A stretch of DNA of 64,000 bases, taken from positions 1-64,000 of the IMG/VR virus record IMGVR_UViG_3300027867_000005; one strand, given 5' to 3'. Shown in pieces: positions 26,617 through 34,335 of this stretch. How positions within the stretch are numbered: position 1 is the stretch's first letter; each line of letters opens with the position of its first letter. The translations under genes and the position numbers were made by a program. This stretch comes from a virus. The notes beneath the pieces are model-generated. The model ran no database searches, was not told the DNA's origin, and saw only the letters and a program-made list of their open reading frames with translations.

Positions 26617-27585
26617 TTACTCGGCGACAGCGGAAAAAAGATCGCCCTCTTGTCGCGGTCGTTCGGCCATGTCGAGATTAGAAATCGCCTGTCGGTAATA
26701 GGTCGGCTTCAATTCTATACCGATGCCGCGCCGTCCGGAACGAATAGCGCAATAGACCTCTGAACCAACCCCCATGAAAGGCGTGAGCACCGTCTCGCCA
26801 GGATTGCTCCACAGCACCAAAATGCGATCGATCACGTCCAATTGCAGCGGGTGAACATGCCGTTCGTCATCCTCATCTCGCGCCCTCTTAAAGGGCAGCA
26901 CGCGATCGATCCGCACATCATCCCAAAAGGCCGAGGCATATTGCCTCCAAATCCAGTGTGAAAAGCGGTTTTCGATCTGATTTCCCGTCCAGCCACGATA
27001 TTTCAGAAGTTCGGCCGGCATCTGGCGCTCGCCGGCGTATTCCATCAGGCCAGTTGCATGCGTTATCGGAACCGGGTTCTGACCTTTGCGGCGGAAGACC
27101 AGAAGATAATCGGCAGAGGCAACGCTGCATCTCGAGCTGTCCTCGACGAGCGAGCGATGAGCCAGGTTCTTCGCCATCGTCCGGTTGCGGACGGCGAGAG
27201 GCTCTTTCCACACCGCATAGCGCGCTATGAATTGCCACCCTTCCCGCTCATGCAGACGGATGATGTCTCCGGGGAAATCGATCAGGTGATCGGTTCCGGT
27301 GTTGCCGCTTGGCACATCCATGCAGTGCACGGCCGTCATACGCCCCGGCATCGTCAGCCGTGCCAGTTCATGCACAACGAAAGCGTAGTGCTCAAAAAAC
27401 TGATTGTAGTCGGTGCAATTTGACAGATCTTGATCGGACGATGAATAACAAAACAACCCGCCAAACGGGGGTGAATATACACTGAGATGAATTTTCCCGT
27501 CAGGCAGGTCGCGCATCACATCAATGCAGTCCGCGTTATAAGCCGCGTATTCCTTCGTGATCTTTTGGTCGAGCACTAAAGCCAT
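26617..27585 (-). CDS. Site-specific DNA methyltransferase (beta-class, SPPF motif)
   Basis: 322 residues. Catalytic motif IV SPPFGG is early (residues about 38-43), followed by a recognition region. The SAM-binding motif FMGVGSEVYCAIRSGRRGIG comes late (residues about 267-286), so the order is the beta class of amino-methyltransferases. SPP-(F/Y) is more typical of N4-cytosine enzymes, although N6-adenine enzymes are not excluded. It overlaps the SNF2-type helicase gene by 10 bases, a pairing seen in several phages. No cognate restriction enzyme is in the window, so protection from host restriction or effects on methylation-sensitive transcription are the likely roles. Confidence 0.85.
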   Translation of the reverse strand: MALVLDQKITKEYAAYNADCIDVMRDLPDGKIHLSVYSPPFGGLFCYSSSDQDLSNCTDYNQFFEHYAFVVHELARLTMPGRMTAVHCMDVPSGNTGTDHLIDFPGDIIRLHEREGWQFIARYAVWKEPLAVRNRTMAKNLAHRSLVEDSSRCSVASADYLLVFRRKGQNPVPITHATGLMEYAGERQMPAELLKYRGWTGNQIENRFSHWIWRQYASAFWDDVRIDRVLPFKRARDEDDERHVHPLQLDVIDRILVLWSNPGETVLTPFMGVGSEVYCAIRSGRRGIGIELKPTYYRQAISNLDMAERPRQEGDLFSAVAE

Positions 27586-28970
27586 GATGGGATGACCTCG
27601 CTTTGGCGAAAATTAGAAGTGCGGTTAATGCTCTCGGCTTCGTGCATTTGTTCGACCAGATAGGCGAACATCCGATCGGACGCGGCAGCCTTGCGCTGCA
27701 GGTTAGACAGCACGCTTTTCTCACCCTGCGTGGTGACGATATCAGATGTCACCGGCCGCTGCTGACCGAAGCGCCAAAAGCGTCGAATGCTTTGGTAGTA
27801 GCCCTCGAAGCTGTGCGTCGGGAAACTGACGGAGTGAGCACAATGCTGGAAATTAAGACCCCAAGCCCCGATCTTTTCCTTGGTGATAAGACCGCGGGCT
27901 TGTCCCTCGCAGAATGCGAGGAATTTTTCTTCCTTAGCATCGTCCCTGTCGGCTCCGCTGACCTGCACGAAGTCGGGCAACATCCGGTCGAGCAAGTCGC
28001 CTTCGTTGTTGAGATGGCACCATATTGCCGCCGGCTCGCCGGTGTCTGCGACCAATGCCGCAGCACGTTCGCACCGCTCGACAATGGTTCGGCGCCGCTC
28101 TTCGCGCTGCTCGGTCAGGCCGATTGCCGGCAACGCAAACAATGCGCCATCGGGTAACGTGCGCGCCTCGACCTCGTGAACACGTTCCGATAACGGGGGC
28201 AACACGAAGCGATCATCTTCAAAACCTAGATCGGATGGCTTGCGGCAGGCTCGCGCCCAAGAGCACACCCAGCGCCAGAAGGGCATTTCGGCGTGGCCCT
28301 TGAAACGCCATTTGCCCGCTTCGTCAAGATTTGCGTAATTGCGGCCCTTGTCTCTATACCGAAAAGGCTTGATCGAGTTTCCTTGGTCATTTTTGAAAAA
28401 ACGGCTCAACATGTCCATATGGCCGAGATAGCCAAGAGCTTCGCTGCTGGTGCCGAGCTCGACATACTCGTTCGGCGATGGTGTAGCGGTGCATAGAAGG
28501 CGGTATTTCAGCCGCCGCATGAACTCGGTTATCTCGGCACGCCTAACACCGTCGAAAGATTTGAGGATCGCACTTTCATCGCAGATCGCGCCCTCGAAAT
28601 CCTCCGCGTCGAATAGACGCAGACGCTCGTAATTGGTAACGGTAATCGCGGTCTTGGGTCTTCCGTCCGATGACCTTGCGCACTCAACCCCAAACTTCGC
28701 ACCCTCGCGAACGGTTTGAGCTGACACTGCTAATGGGCAGATGATCAGCACGCGCCCGCCTGTGTGCTCAACCACAGCATCGGCAAATGCCAATTCCATT
28801 GCGGTTTTCCCCAAGCCGCAATCGGCAAATATGGCGGCTCGTCCCTTGCGCAAAGCCCATTCCACAAGATGCGCTTGGAAATCGAAGAGCCAAGACGGGA
28901 GTTTTCCAGGTGAAAAACCGTCATCCGTACCGATCTGAGACTTGGCCGCGAGAAATTCCTCATACGTCAC
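27576..28970 (-). CDS. SNF2-like superfamily 2 helicase
   Basis: 464 residues. Motif I is AIFADCGLGKTAMELAFAD (residues about 46-64), with RVLIICPLAVSAQ as motif Ia. The DEAH-type box is EGAICDESAIL. Motif III is LLCTATPSPNEY. Motif VI is YYQSIRRFWRFGQ. The protein is short for SNF2 (usually longer than 600 residues) but has both RecA-like lobes. It overlaps the methyltransferase gene by 10 bases and the primase gene by 4, so the three are translated together. A role in fork remodelling or displacement of bound protein is probable. Confidence 0.85.
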   Translation of the reverse strand: MTYEEFLAAKSQIGTDDGFSPGKLPSWLFDFQAHLVEWALRKGRAAIFADCGLGKTAMELAFADAVVEHTGGRVLIICPLAVSAQTVREGAKFGVECARSSDGRPKTAITVTNYERLRLFDAEDFEGAICDESAILKSFDGVRRAEITEFMRRLKYRLLCTATPSPNEYVELGTSSEALGYLGHMDMLSRFFKNDQGNSIKPFRYRDKGRNYANLDEAGKWRFKGHAEMPFWRWVCSWARACRKPSDLGFEDDRFVLPPLSERVHEVEARTLPDGALFALPAIGLTEQREERRRTIVERCERAAALVADTGEPAAIWCHLNNEGDLLDRMLPDFVQVSGADRDDAKEEKFLAFCEGQARGLITKEKIGAWGLNFQHCAHSVSFPTHSFEGYYQSIRRFWRFGQQRPVTSDIVTTQGEKSVLSNLQRKAAASDRMFAYLVEQMHEAESINRTSNFRQSEVIPSWL

Positions 28971-29911
28971 GCCATCACCTCGCGCCCAAGGAGCATCGAA
29001 CCGAAGTCGTCGTAGCTCTCGTCCGGGAGCACGACATCACATTGCCGCTGCTGGCTGTGCTCGCGCCAGGCGGCATCAGCCATGCGCTCGCCGACTTCAC
29101 CGCGATCGCCGAAGATGTACAACTGGTCGACGCAATCGGGCACCCAAACGGAGCCGAGCCGCGCAGCCCCGCATACTGCCCATACGGGGAACCGGAACAG
29201 CATAGCAGCAGCTATGGCAGTCTCGACACCCTCTGCAAGTCCCAGCGCCGGGCCTGCGGCCGCCAGTCGTACGGCACCGTCGCCCATGCTGCCCAGCACC
29301 TTCTTGCGGGCCTGCAGCGGCGCGCGGCTGTCCCTGGCTGTGGCAAGCTCCACCCGCGGCAGGCACCATATCCGCTGACAGGCGATGACATGACCATCGC
29401 TGTTTTTGATCGGGGCAACGAGTGCCGGCAGCCGTTCGTTAGTCTCGGCGACATAGAGCCCGGGATGAGCCCGGAGCGCCGGCTGATCGGTCGACAGCCC
29501 GCGAGACCAAAGGTACAGCCAGGCAGCCGTAGTGCTCGCCACCTGCTCGCTCTCATGGATGATCCGATGCACGCGCTCGATGTCGGTCGACTGGCTTGAT
29601 CGACACTTTGTCGATCGAGATACCGCCGCTGCCTGCGGCGCCGTTTCCGGAAGCTCGAGCAATTCCCGAATTGCTTCGTGGAATTTCAGCCCGCGCTGTT
29701 TCATCACATATTCGATCGCATCACCGCTTCCGCAGCCGGCGAAACATTTCCAGCGATCTCCGGTGATGCCGAATGACGGGCTGCTGTCATCGTGGAAAGG
29801 GCATTGGCCGACATACCAAGTGCCGGAGCGTTTCAATGCCACATCTCGCCCGATGAGCTGGACGAGGCCAATCCGGTTGCGTGCCGCCGCTATTTCGGTG
29901 TCGCTGAACAT
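28967..29911 (-). CDS. DNA primase (CHC2 zinc finger and Toprim)
   Basis: 314 residues. The N-terminal zinc finger reads QCPFHDDSSPSF then KCFAGCGSGDAIE, giving Cys, His, Cys, Cys ligands. The Toprim part follows, with GLAEGVETAIAAAML near residue 228 carrying the conserved Glu, and the next acidic pair in YIFGDRGEVGERMA. This is a compact primase of the type fused or paired with RepA-like helicases. It forms an operon with the SNF2 helicase, methyltransferase and helicase. The usual C-terminal helicase-interaction domain was not obvious. Confidence 0.85.
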   Translation of the reverse strand: MFSDTEIAAARNRIGLVQLIGRDVALKRSGTWYVGQCPFHDDSSPSFGITGDRWKCFAGCGSGDAIEYVMKQRGLKFHEAIRELLELPETAPQAAAVSRSTKCRSSQSTDIERVHRIIHESEQVASTTAAWLYLWSRGLSTDQPALRAHPGLYVAETNERLPALVAPIKNSDGHVIACQRIWCLPRVELATARDSRAPLQARKKVLGSMGDGAVRLAAAGPALGLAEGVETAIAAAMLFRFPVWAVCGAARLGSVWVPDCVDQLYIFGDRGEVGERMADAAWREHSQQRQCDVVLPDESYDDFGSMLLGREVMA

Positions 29912-29914
29912 TTT

Positions 29915-30193
29915 TTAGGTTCGGCTTCTATTCGGATGCCGAGCGGTGGGCTTGCCAATGATTGCACAAACGCTTTCACGGATACGCCATTTGCTGTTGT
30001 TTCGATTGAGAAACGGCGCTCCAGGCTGACCGTGAAAGCTGATCTTCAATTGCGACGCTAGGTTCCGGACGGTGTTCGGTGATCGCCCCATGACTAGAGC
30101 CGCTTCCGTAGTAGAAAACCCTCTCTCAGCATACCATCGTAAATGGAGAATGTCCGCTGGAGACCATGTCGTCGGGCGTCCCTTAACGGCCAT
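29915..30193 (-). CDS. Helix-turn-helix protein, GcrA-like start
   Basis: 92 residues from ATG 30193. It begins MAVKGRPTTWSPADILHLR and continues FSTTEAALVMGRSPNTVRNL, a helix-turn-helix like the N-terminal domain of GcrA-type and other short phage regulators. The C-terminus is basic. It lies one base after the previous gene and 3 bases before the primase. Probably a transcription factor or DNA-organising protein. Confidence 0.65.
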   Translation of the reverse strand: MAVKGRPTTWSPADILHLRWYAERGFSTTEAALVMGRSPNTVRNLASQLKISFHGQPGAPFLNRNNSKWRIRESVCAIIGKPTARHPNRSRT

Positions 30194-30194
30194 C

Positions 30195-30365
30195 TCACAC
30201 CTTATCGCGCAGATGTTTCGGAATCGGAAGATCGCCGATCTTATAGAGGCGCTCGCCTGTTTTCGGATCAATCGAAACCGTCACACGCGGCAAGCGAGAA
30301 TTGCGCGGCACCCATGTTTTTTTGATGGTATCGCTAACGCCATGAGCTTCGTCATCCGAGTTCAT
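30195..30365 (-). CDS. Small hypothetical protein, 56 residues
   Basis: From ATG 30365, which overlaps the stop of the previous gene as ATGA. The N-terminal extension seen further upstream is in the wrong frame for that gene and is unlikely. It has an acidic start (MNSDDEAHGVSD) and a basic end (LPIPKHLRDKV). Not recognised. Confidence 0.6.
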   Translation of the reverse strand: MNSDDEAHGVSDTIKKTWVPRNSRLPRVTVSIDPKTGERLYKIGDLPIPKHLRDKV

Positions 30366-30697
30366 CTCGCGCGCCCCAGACGTTGCCGATACCGTTTCAA
30401 CGATTGCAGCGATACGAGCCGCGAGACTTGGCCCAGCGGCTGCCATGCAGCAAATGAGAGAGGCTCGTTGCGGGGATTTTCCAGCGCGCGGATTGCGGCA
30501 TCGACGCGGGCTATTTCGGCGGCGATCTGCGTCGATCGCCATTTAGAAACAGGCGACTTGAAATTGTCACCGGCGGGAATTATAAATTGCTCAGCCATTT
30601 GAGCGACGCCTCCAACGTCGTTGGCTTGAACCGCTCGAGAAAGTTGCGCTTCTCGGGCGGTTCGCTTTTTCGTCTGGCTACGATAGGCGCGTTTCAC
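30362..30697 (-). CDS. Hypothetical basic protein, 111 residues
   Basis: Start taken at GTG 30697. The ribosome site is poor and an ATG at 30598 (MAEQFIIPAGD) is an alternative. The protein is rich in Arg, Gln and Ala, with helices such as STQIAAEIARVDAAIRALEN. It is coupled to the 56-residue gene by ATGA. Not recognised. Confidence 0.5.
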   Translation of the reverse strand: MKRAYRSQTKKRTAREAQLSRAVQANDVGGVAQMAEQFIIPAGDNFKSPVSKWRSTQIAAEIARVDAAIRALENPRNEPLSFAAWQPLGQVSRLVSLQSLKRYRQRLGRAR

Positions 30698-30730
30698 CGT
30701 CTATCGCAAGAGAGAACGAAGCGAGATTGA

Positions 30731-30826
30731 TCATGTCACCCACCAGAAGCCGGCCGCGGCGATCAGCATGGCGACGATCCATATCCAGCCTATCGGTGGC
30801 GCTCGGTCATCGGGGAGCATGATCAT
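30731..30826 (-). CDS. 31-residue single-span membrane peptide
   Basis: ATG 30826 overlaps the stop of the preceding gene (ATGA). It encodes a peptide of about 31 residues whose end is one membrane helix (GWIWIVAMLIAAAGFWWVT). The coupling and strong hydrophobicity suggest that it is translated, but it is very short. Its stop in turn overlaps another ATG. Confidence 0.4.
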   Translation of the reverse strand: MIMLPDDRAPPIGWIWIVAMLIAAAGFWWVT

Positions 30827-30999
30827 CTGGGCGGGAACAGGATAATAACGAGCCAAAATACCAGGGTAATAACACCGATAAACCACGTCCACGAGAGGAT
30901 CATCAGTCCGTGACTAGCGGCATACTCGGCACCCTTCAATGCGATTAGAGTACCAACCGCTGCACAGACAAAACATAAGATCGGACTAATGTCAGGCAT
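30823..30999 (-). CDS. Small membrane protein, 58 residues, two spans
   Basis: ATG 30999 is preceded by AGAGGGGACT, a strong ribosome site that decides the start. The peptide has two membrane segments (ILCFVCAAVGTLIALKG and ILSWTWFIGVITLVFWLVII) and a short basic end. Function unknown. It lies after the repeat-containing gene and is coupled to the 31-residue peptide. Confidence 0.6.
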   Translation of the reverse strand: MPDISPILCFVCAAVGTLIALKGAEYAASHGLMILSWTWFIGVITLVFWLVIILFPPR

Positions 31000-31035
31000 A
31001 GTCCCCTCTGGTTTGAACAGCCTCATATGGCGGGG

Positions 31036-31725
31036 TCATGGGATCGAGCAGACCGCGTCAAGCAGTTCGCGCACCACGTGCTCCCAGGCGGCAGCACGAT
31101 CGGCGAGGGCGAGGGCGAGGTCGAGGGCGAGGTCGAGGGCGAGGGCGAGGTCGAGGGCGAGGTCGAGGTCGAGGTCGAGGGCGAGGTCGAGGGCGAGGGC
31201 GAGGTCGAGGGCGAGGGCGCGGGCGAGGGCGCGGTCGCTCTGCTCTATCGCGTTTTTGGCGGCGGCCGGATCGCCGATCGGCGCCAAGGCGCGCAACCGC
31301 GCAGCCTCTTCCGGCAGCTGCAGCAGGTCGAGCAGCGCCGGCGCCATTTTACGGTAGGCGTGATCAAGCAGCGCGTAAACCCGGCGATCGTCCTGCGCCG
31401 GGTCAAGACCGCCGAGCGCGGGCGGCAGGAATCTCGGCAGATAGGGCCGCAATACCGCCGTGCGGTGGTCGTCGTCGCGCCACGGCCCGTCATTGAGCGC
31501 CGGGAGCAAATCGGTGAGCCGGGTCACTCCCGGCGGCGTCGCATCGGCATGAACGCCGGTCACCACCTCGTGCAGCAATTCGCGCGCGCAATGCTCGCAG
31601 TCGGGACCGCCAGTCCTGCCCTGATGCGCACCGCGGAACAGCGTTAGCCTCTTCAGGAGCGCGAGCCGCTCGGCCGGAATGATCGATGATGCAGGCTCGG
31701 GCAATAATTCCCTAATTTTACTCAT
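31036..31725 (-). CDS. Protein with long LALD-type repeat tract
   Basis: 229 residues from ATG 31725, coupled (ATGA) to the upstream gene. Residues 1-160 have ordinary composition with one CEHC Cys pair (GPDCEHCARELLHEVV). Residues about 164-212 are a near-perfect alternation of Leu, Ala and Asp from a hexamer repeat (GCCCTC/GACCTC units on this strand), then AAAWEHVVRELLDAVCSIP. The + strand frames across the repeat are also open, but only the - strand frame has ordinary flanking sequence and coupling at its start. The tract would form an amphipathic or acidic helix of about 50 residues. Function unknown. Confidence 0.65.
   Translation of the reverse strand: MSKIRELLPEPASSIIPAERLALLKRLTLFRGAHQGRTGGPDCEHCARELLHEVVTGVHADATPPGVTRLTDLLPALNDGPWRDDDHRTAVLRPYLPRFLPPALGGLDPAQDDRRVYALLDHAYRKMAPALLDLLQLPEEAARLRALAPIGDPAAAKNAIEQSDRALARALALDLALALDLALDLDLDLALDLALALDLALDLALALADRAAAWEHVVRELLDAVCSIP
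31101..31230. repeat. Hexanucleotide repeat tract, GAGGGC/GAGGTC units
   Basis: About 130 bases made almost only of GAGGGC and GAGGTC hexamers in irregular order (+ strand), inside the 229-residue - strand gene. Because the unit length is a multiple of three, unit gain or loss keeps the frame. All nearby frames are open across it. Confidence 0.9.
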
Positions 31726-32006
31726 TGGAAAAGCCTCGCGTAAACAGAAGTCCATACCCTCGCCGCGGACTTCGCCACCTCAACATCCCGCTCGCACTGG
31801 CGATAAAAGCCGAGGTTCGAGCGGCCGGATAACATGTTGTCCCATTCGGCTTCGAGCCACAGGGATAGCATGTGCGGGTTCATTGCGCCGGCAATATAGG
31901 GATGCGACTGCCACCGTCCGCAGAAGTCTTCATAGCGCCACCCACCATGCTTGCTGAGCAGTTGGCGATACTCGTAGGTGTCGCCGGTCAGGATCATTAT
32001 TGCCAT
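31722..32006 (-). CDS. Hypothetical protein, 94 residues
   Basis: From ATG 32006. The start MAIMILTGDTYEYRQLLSKH followed by GGWRYEDFCGRWQ resembles the short TGNTY...LKxLGGxWdxxxxxW module seen in some phage and helicase proteins. The rest is helical. One copy of the repeated leader element lies 12 bases upstream of the start. Function unknown. Confidence 0.65.
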   Translation of the reverse strand: MAIMILTGDTYEYRQLLSKHGGWRYEDFCGRWQSHPYIAGAMNPHMLSLWLEAEWDNMLSGRSNLGFYRQCERDVEVAKSAARVWTSVYARLFQ

Positions 32007-32018
32007 CTTCTGTCTCCA

Positions 32019-32044
32019 CCCCTGATTGGCCCCGAGGCGCGGGC
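32019..32044 (-). repeat. Repeated leader element, copy 2
   Basis: Same 15-base core as copies 1 and 3 with a 5-base spacer before CAGGGG, 12 bases upstream of the ATG at 32006. A GGTGGAGACAG purine stretch that can serve as the ribosome site follows it directly. Confidence 0.7.
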
Positions 32045-32056
32045 TACGGACATAGA

Positions 32057-32263
32057 TCAGGTTTCCTCCAACGGTGTCCGGCAATGCTCGGGCAATCCCC
32101 GGCAACCGCATCGGTAGCCGAGAATACAGCTACCATCATCGGCGTGGTAGCCCTCGTGATGCCCGCAAGGACACATCTTTGGGCCTTTCGCGTAGCACCA
32201 CGACGGCACATAAGGGCCGTCGTCCGGCGGACCTTCGTAGCTATCGCTCACCGGACCAGGCAT
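32057..32263 (-). CDS. Small Cys-rich protein, 68 residues
   Basis: Six cysteines in the last 45 residues, in CYAKGPKMCPCGHHEGYHAD and CILGYRCGCRGLPEHC, plus histidines, look like a small zinc-binding fold. The start is 3 bases from the upstream stop. One of a run of tiny leftward genes. Function unknown. Confidence 0.6.
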   Translation of the reverse strand: MPGPVSDSYEGPPDDGPYVPSWCYAKGPKMCPCGHHEGYHADDGSCILGYRCGCRGLPEHCRTPLEET

Positions 32264-32266
32264 GAC

Positions 32267-32461
32267 TCAATCATTCCTGGCGTGCGGATATTCGCATTGG
32301 CGCGGATTGCCGATGACGCACGACTTTTTGCCATCAAGGCATTTCCAGCAAGAGTGATCGCGGAACATACCGTTTGCTGCCGCTCGCTTGGTTGCGAAGC
32401 GTGCATTGCGCTCATCTTCACTCTCGGCGAATTGATCGTCCCAAGATGGTCGATTGCTCAT
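32267..32461 (-). CDS. Small Cys-containing protein, 64 residues
   Basis: An acidic N-terminus, then HSCWKCLDGKKSCVIGNPRQ with a C-x2-C...C...C spacing that could hold zinc. Its start overlaps the stop of the upstream zinc-ribbon gene by four bases. Function unknown. Confidence 0.6.
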   Translation of the reverse strand: MSNRPSWDDQFAESEDERNARFATKRAAANGMFRDHSCWKCLDGKKSCVIGNPRQCEYPHARND

Positions 32462-32658
32462 TCAAATTCTCCCGTTCCTTCGCAAGCTGGACACGTCGTT
32501 GTGCTGACACAGAAATACCAACTTGGCGTCGTCAGCGGGTTTACCGTGCCGCGACCCTTGCAGGTCGGACAGGGAATGGATTCGAACTCAGGGTCGGGCT
32601 CCATTCCGTCATCGTCAATCTCTTCCTCTGGCTCATAGCATTCCCACAAGTCGCTCAT
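32458..32658 (-). CDS. Small zinc-ribbon protein, DnaJ-type repeats
   Basis: 66 residues. Two Cys pairs of the DnaJ central-domain type, PCPTCKGRGTVNP and TCPACEGTGEFE, after an acidic N-terminus (YEPEEEIDDDGMEPDPEFES). It probably binds zinc and may contact protein or nucleic acid. Coupled to the next gene by ATGA. Confidence 0.65.
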   Translation of the reverse strand: MSDLWECYEPEEEIDDDGMEPDPEFESIPCPTCKGRGTVNPLTTPSWYFCVSTTTCPACEGTGEFE

Positions 32659-32668
32659 GGCGCTTTCC

Positions 32669-32848
32669 TCAAAATTCGATATCGCGCAGACGCGCTAACG
32701 CGCGCCCTTGCTCAAATGAAATACGAAGTGCACCCGCGATACGTTCTTTAATTCGGTCTGGATGCGGGACCATGCCATAGCATTCAATATGGTCCTCGAC
32801 TATCTTCCGCGCGATTAACATCGCATCGTCGTCTTCGTCGTTGATCAT
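32669..32848 (-). CDS. Small acidic protein, 59 residues
   Basis: From ATG 32848, overlapping the previous stop by one base (TAATG). The sequence starts MINDEDDDAMLIARKIVEDH and is helical, ending ALARLRDIEF. The tight overlap on one side and a 10-base gap on the other support translation. Not recognised. Confidence 0.55.
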   Translation of the reverse strand: MINDEDDDAMLIARKIVEDHIECYGMVPHPDRIKERIAGALRISFEQGRALARLRDIEF

Positions 32849-33081
32849 TACAACGCCTCTCTGGCTTTGATCTGCGTTTCCGCCTTTTTAGTGGTGATCG
32901 CTTGCCGCTGTAGCCGCTCATAGTCGGGCAGCTTCTTGAACGACCGGACAATCTCGCGACGCATCCCTGGGGATAGCTGAAACCACTGCGCCTCAGTGCC
33001 GCCGAAACAACCCTCTGGCAATTCCTCAAAAGACGGCGTGGGAAAGGACGACTGATACGTCCAGTATTTTTCGCCGCTCAT
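32848..33081 (-). CDS. Hypothetical protein, 77 residues
   Basis: From ATG 33081 (ATGA overlap with the upstream gene). It begins MSGEKYWTYQSSFPTPSFEE, has a Trp/Phe-rich middle (GGTEAQWFQLSPGMRREIVR) and a basic helical end. Not recognised. Confidence 0.6.
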   Translation of the reverse strand: MSGEKYWTYQSSFPTPSFEELPEGCFGGTEAQWFQLSPGMRREIVRSFKKLPDYERLQRQAITTKKAETQIKAREAL

Positions 33082-33248
33082 GCGTCGATCTCCCGCTTGA
33101 TGTGCGTCGTGCGCCACGGGATTTCGTTCCGGTCATACTCAGTCGTTGTTTCGTCTTCCGACCAATTGACCGCCTGGCTATCCCAGCCATACGGCATACC
33201 GATGCGCGACAACTGGCCGATGGACTGCACGAGCGAGCGATAGCCCAT
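33078..33248 (-). CDS. Hypothetical protein, 56 residues
   Basis: From ATG 33248, starting MGYRSLVQSIGQLSRIGM and ending THIKREIDA. An alternative frame from ATG 33273 (31 residues, coupled by ATGA to the upstream gene) covers the 5' part. The coupled start therefore leads into a different frame, which could mean a lost or programmed frame change. Confidence 0.5.
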   Translation of the reverse strand: MGYRSLVQSIGQLSRIGMPYGWDSQAVNWSEDETTTEYDRNEIPWRTTHIKREIDA

Positions 33249-33269
33249 ACAGAGCGATCTTGATTTGGA

Positions 33270-33491
33270 TCATGCCGTTGCTCCTTTGCGCTCTCGATGC
33301 CGAGCTTCGACCAGCACGCGTTGGCCAAACTCATGTATCTGTCGCGTCACGACCCCCGGACCACCCTCGTTCGGTTCACACACCTGCTCTAGCGCGGCCA
33401 AGACCTCGATTTGGCCGAGCGCTTGGTATAGCGCGAGCATCATTTCCTCCCATAGGCGTCGCGGGACGCGTATTTGATCGTGCGGCATCAT
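33270..33491 (-). CDS. Hypothetical protein, 73 residues
   Basis: A helical protein (RRLWEEMMLALYQALGQIEV) with a charged C-terminus. One base separates it from the upstream 96-residue gene. Not recognised. Confidence 0.55.
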   Translation of the reverse strand: MMPHDQIRVPRRLWEEMMLALYQALGQIEVLAALEQVCEPNEGGPGVVTRQIHEFGQRVLVEARHRERKGATA

Positions 33492-33492
33492 C

Positions 33493-33783
33493 TTACTCCC
33501 CGAGAAGCCGGTTGATCTCGGCGAGCCGTGCCAGCAACTGCTCCCGCTCAGTCAACAGCCTTACGCGATTGGCGTCTTCTGCCTCTACGGCGTCGGCCTT
33601 GATACCAATGAGCCGGTCGCGCGCATTAAAGAATGCGGGGATGCCGGCGCTCTTGATCTCGCCAACGATCTGTTGCATCCAGGGCCGGGAGCCGAACTGA
33701 TCCCAGACCAGCCAGTCTCCGCTGCGCTTCGGAGTGCCCATGTCGCGCTGGAAGATTTCGTTTACTTGCTGCATCGTCGCCAT
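33493..33783 (-). CDS. Hypothetical protein, 96 residues
   Basis: The first 55 residues are globular (ATMQQVNEIFQRDMGTPKRS, GSRPWMQQIVGEIKSAGIPA). The last 35 residues form a coiled coil (RVRLLTEREQLLARLAEINR). Copy 3 of the leader element sits 14 bases upstream, followed by a GGAG purine run as the ribosome site. Function unknown. Confidence 0.6.
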   Translation of the reverse strand: MATMQQVNEIFQRDMGTPKRSGDWLVWDQFGSRPWMQQIVGEIKSAGIPAFFNARDRLIGIKADAVEAEDANRVRLLTEREQLLARLAEINRLLGE

Positions 33784-33796
33784 TTCCCTTACTCCG

Positions 33797-33822
33797 CCCC
33801 TGAAAAACCCCGAGGCGCGGGC
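33797..33822 (-). repeat. Repeated leader element, copy 3
   Basis: Identical 15-base core GCCCGCGCCTCGGGG, 5-base spacer of T residues, then CAGGGG and GGAG, ending 14 bases before the ATG at 33783. Same placement as copies 1 and 2. Confidence 0.7.
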
Positions 33823-33831
33823 TGCGGGAGC

Positions 33832-34101
33832 TTAATGTAGCGTGATGGCCGGATGGGGCAGAAAACCGGCGGCGATCAGAGGGGATGTCCAGCCCTTCCC
33901 CGGCATCCACTCAGCTACCACCCGGTATTCGTCGGCGGTTTCCTCGATCAGTTGCACGAACGGCTCGTTGGTGTAGCCAGGCTGATAGCATTCTTCGATT
34001 TGGCGAGCTTTTTTCGCCATATCCGTTGTCCATCCCCGCACGGGACGGGAGTAATCGAATGATTGCCGGGGGAACTTCGCCCAATACCGAGGGTAGCTCA
34101 T
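33832..34101 (-). CDS. Hypothetical protein, 89 residues
   Basis: Start taken at ATG 34101 because GGGAGATACCAA lies just upstream; an ATG at 34134 in frame lacks a site. The middle has KKARQIEECYQPGYTNEPF and the end EYRVVAEWMPGKGWTSPLIA, a pattern that may be a small mixed fold. Not recognised. Confidence 0.6.
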   Translation of the reverse strand: MSYPRYWAKFPRQSFDYSRPVRGWTTDMAKKARQIEECYQPGYTNEPFVQLIEETADEYRVVAEWMPGKGWTSPLIAAGFLPHPAITLH

Positions 34102-34137
34102 TTGGTATCTCCCGCTAAATCGATGATTGACCATGTG

Positions 34138-34335
34138 TCAGCCCTCCCACTGCTTAATAAGCAGGGCCAAGCGATCCCGTTCGGTGCGCGCCCAGATAAG
34201 CGCAAAGTAAGCGTATGTATAGCCTTTGGCGTAAGCCTTGGCTGATTCCGCCATCAAAATCAGAGCACCCAAAGCGTCATGTGCGCGATTTATGTCTTCA
34301 ATGGTGATAGTGTGGTTTTTGTAATCCTTTTGCAT
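34138..34335 (-). CDS. Small helical protein, 65 residues
   Basis: Starts MQKDYKNHTITIEDINRAHD and is mostly helical (LGALILMAESAKAYAKGY). A GGAAGAAAGG purine run precedes the ATG. Not recognised. Confidence 0.6.
   Translation of the reverse strand: MQKDYKNHTITIEDINRAHDALGALILMAESAKAYAKGYTYAYFALIWARTERDRLALLIKQWEG

Noticed and set aside
31027-31647. + strand frame through the hexamer repeat, GEGEVEGE type
   Set aside because: Open only because of the repeat; the - strand frame is coupled to its neighbours and has ordinary flanks.
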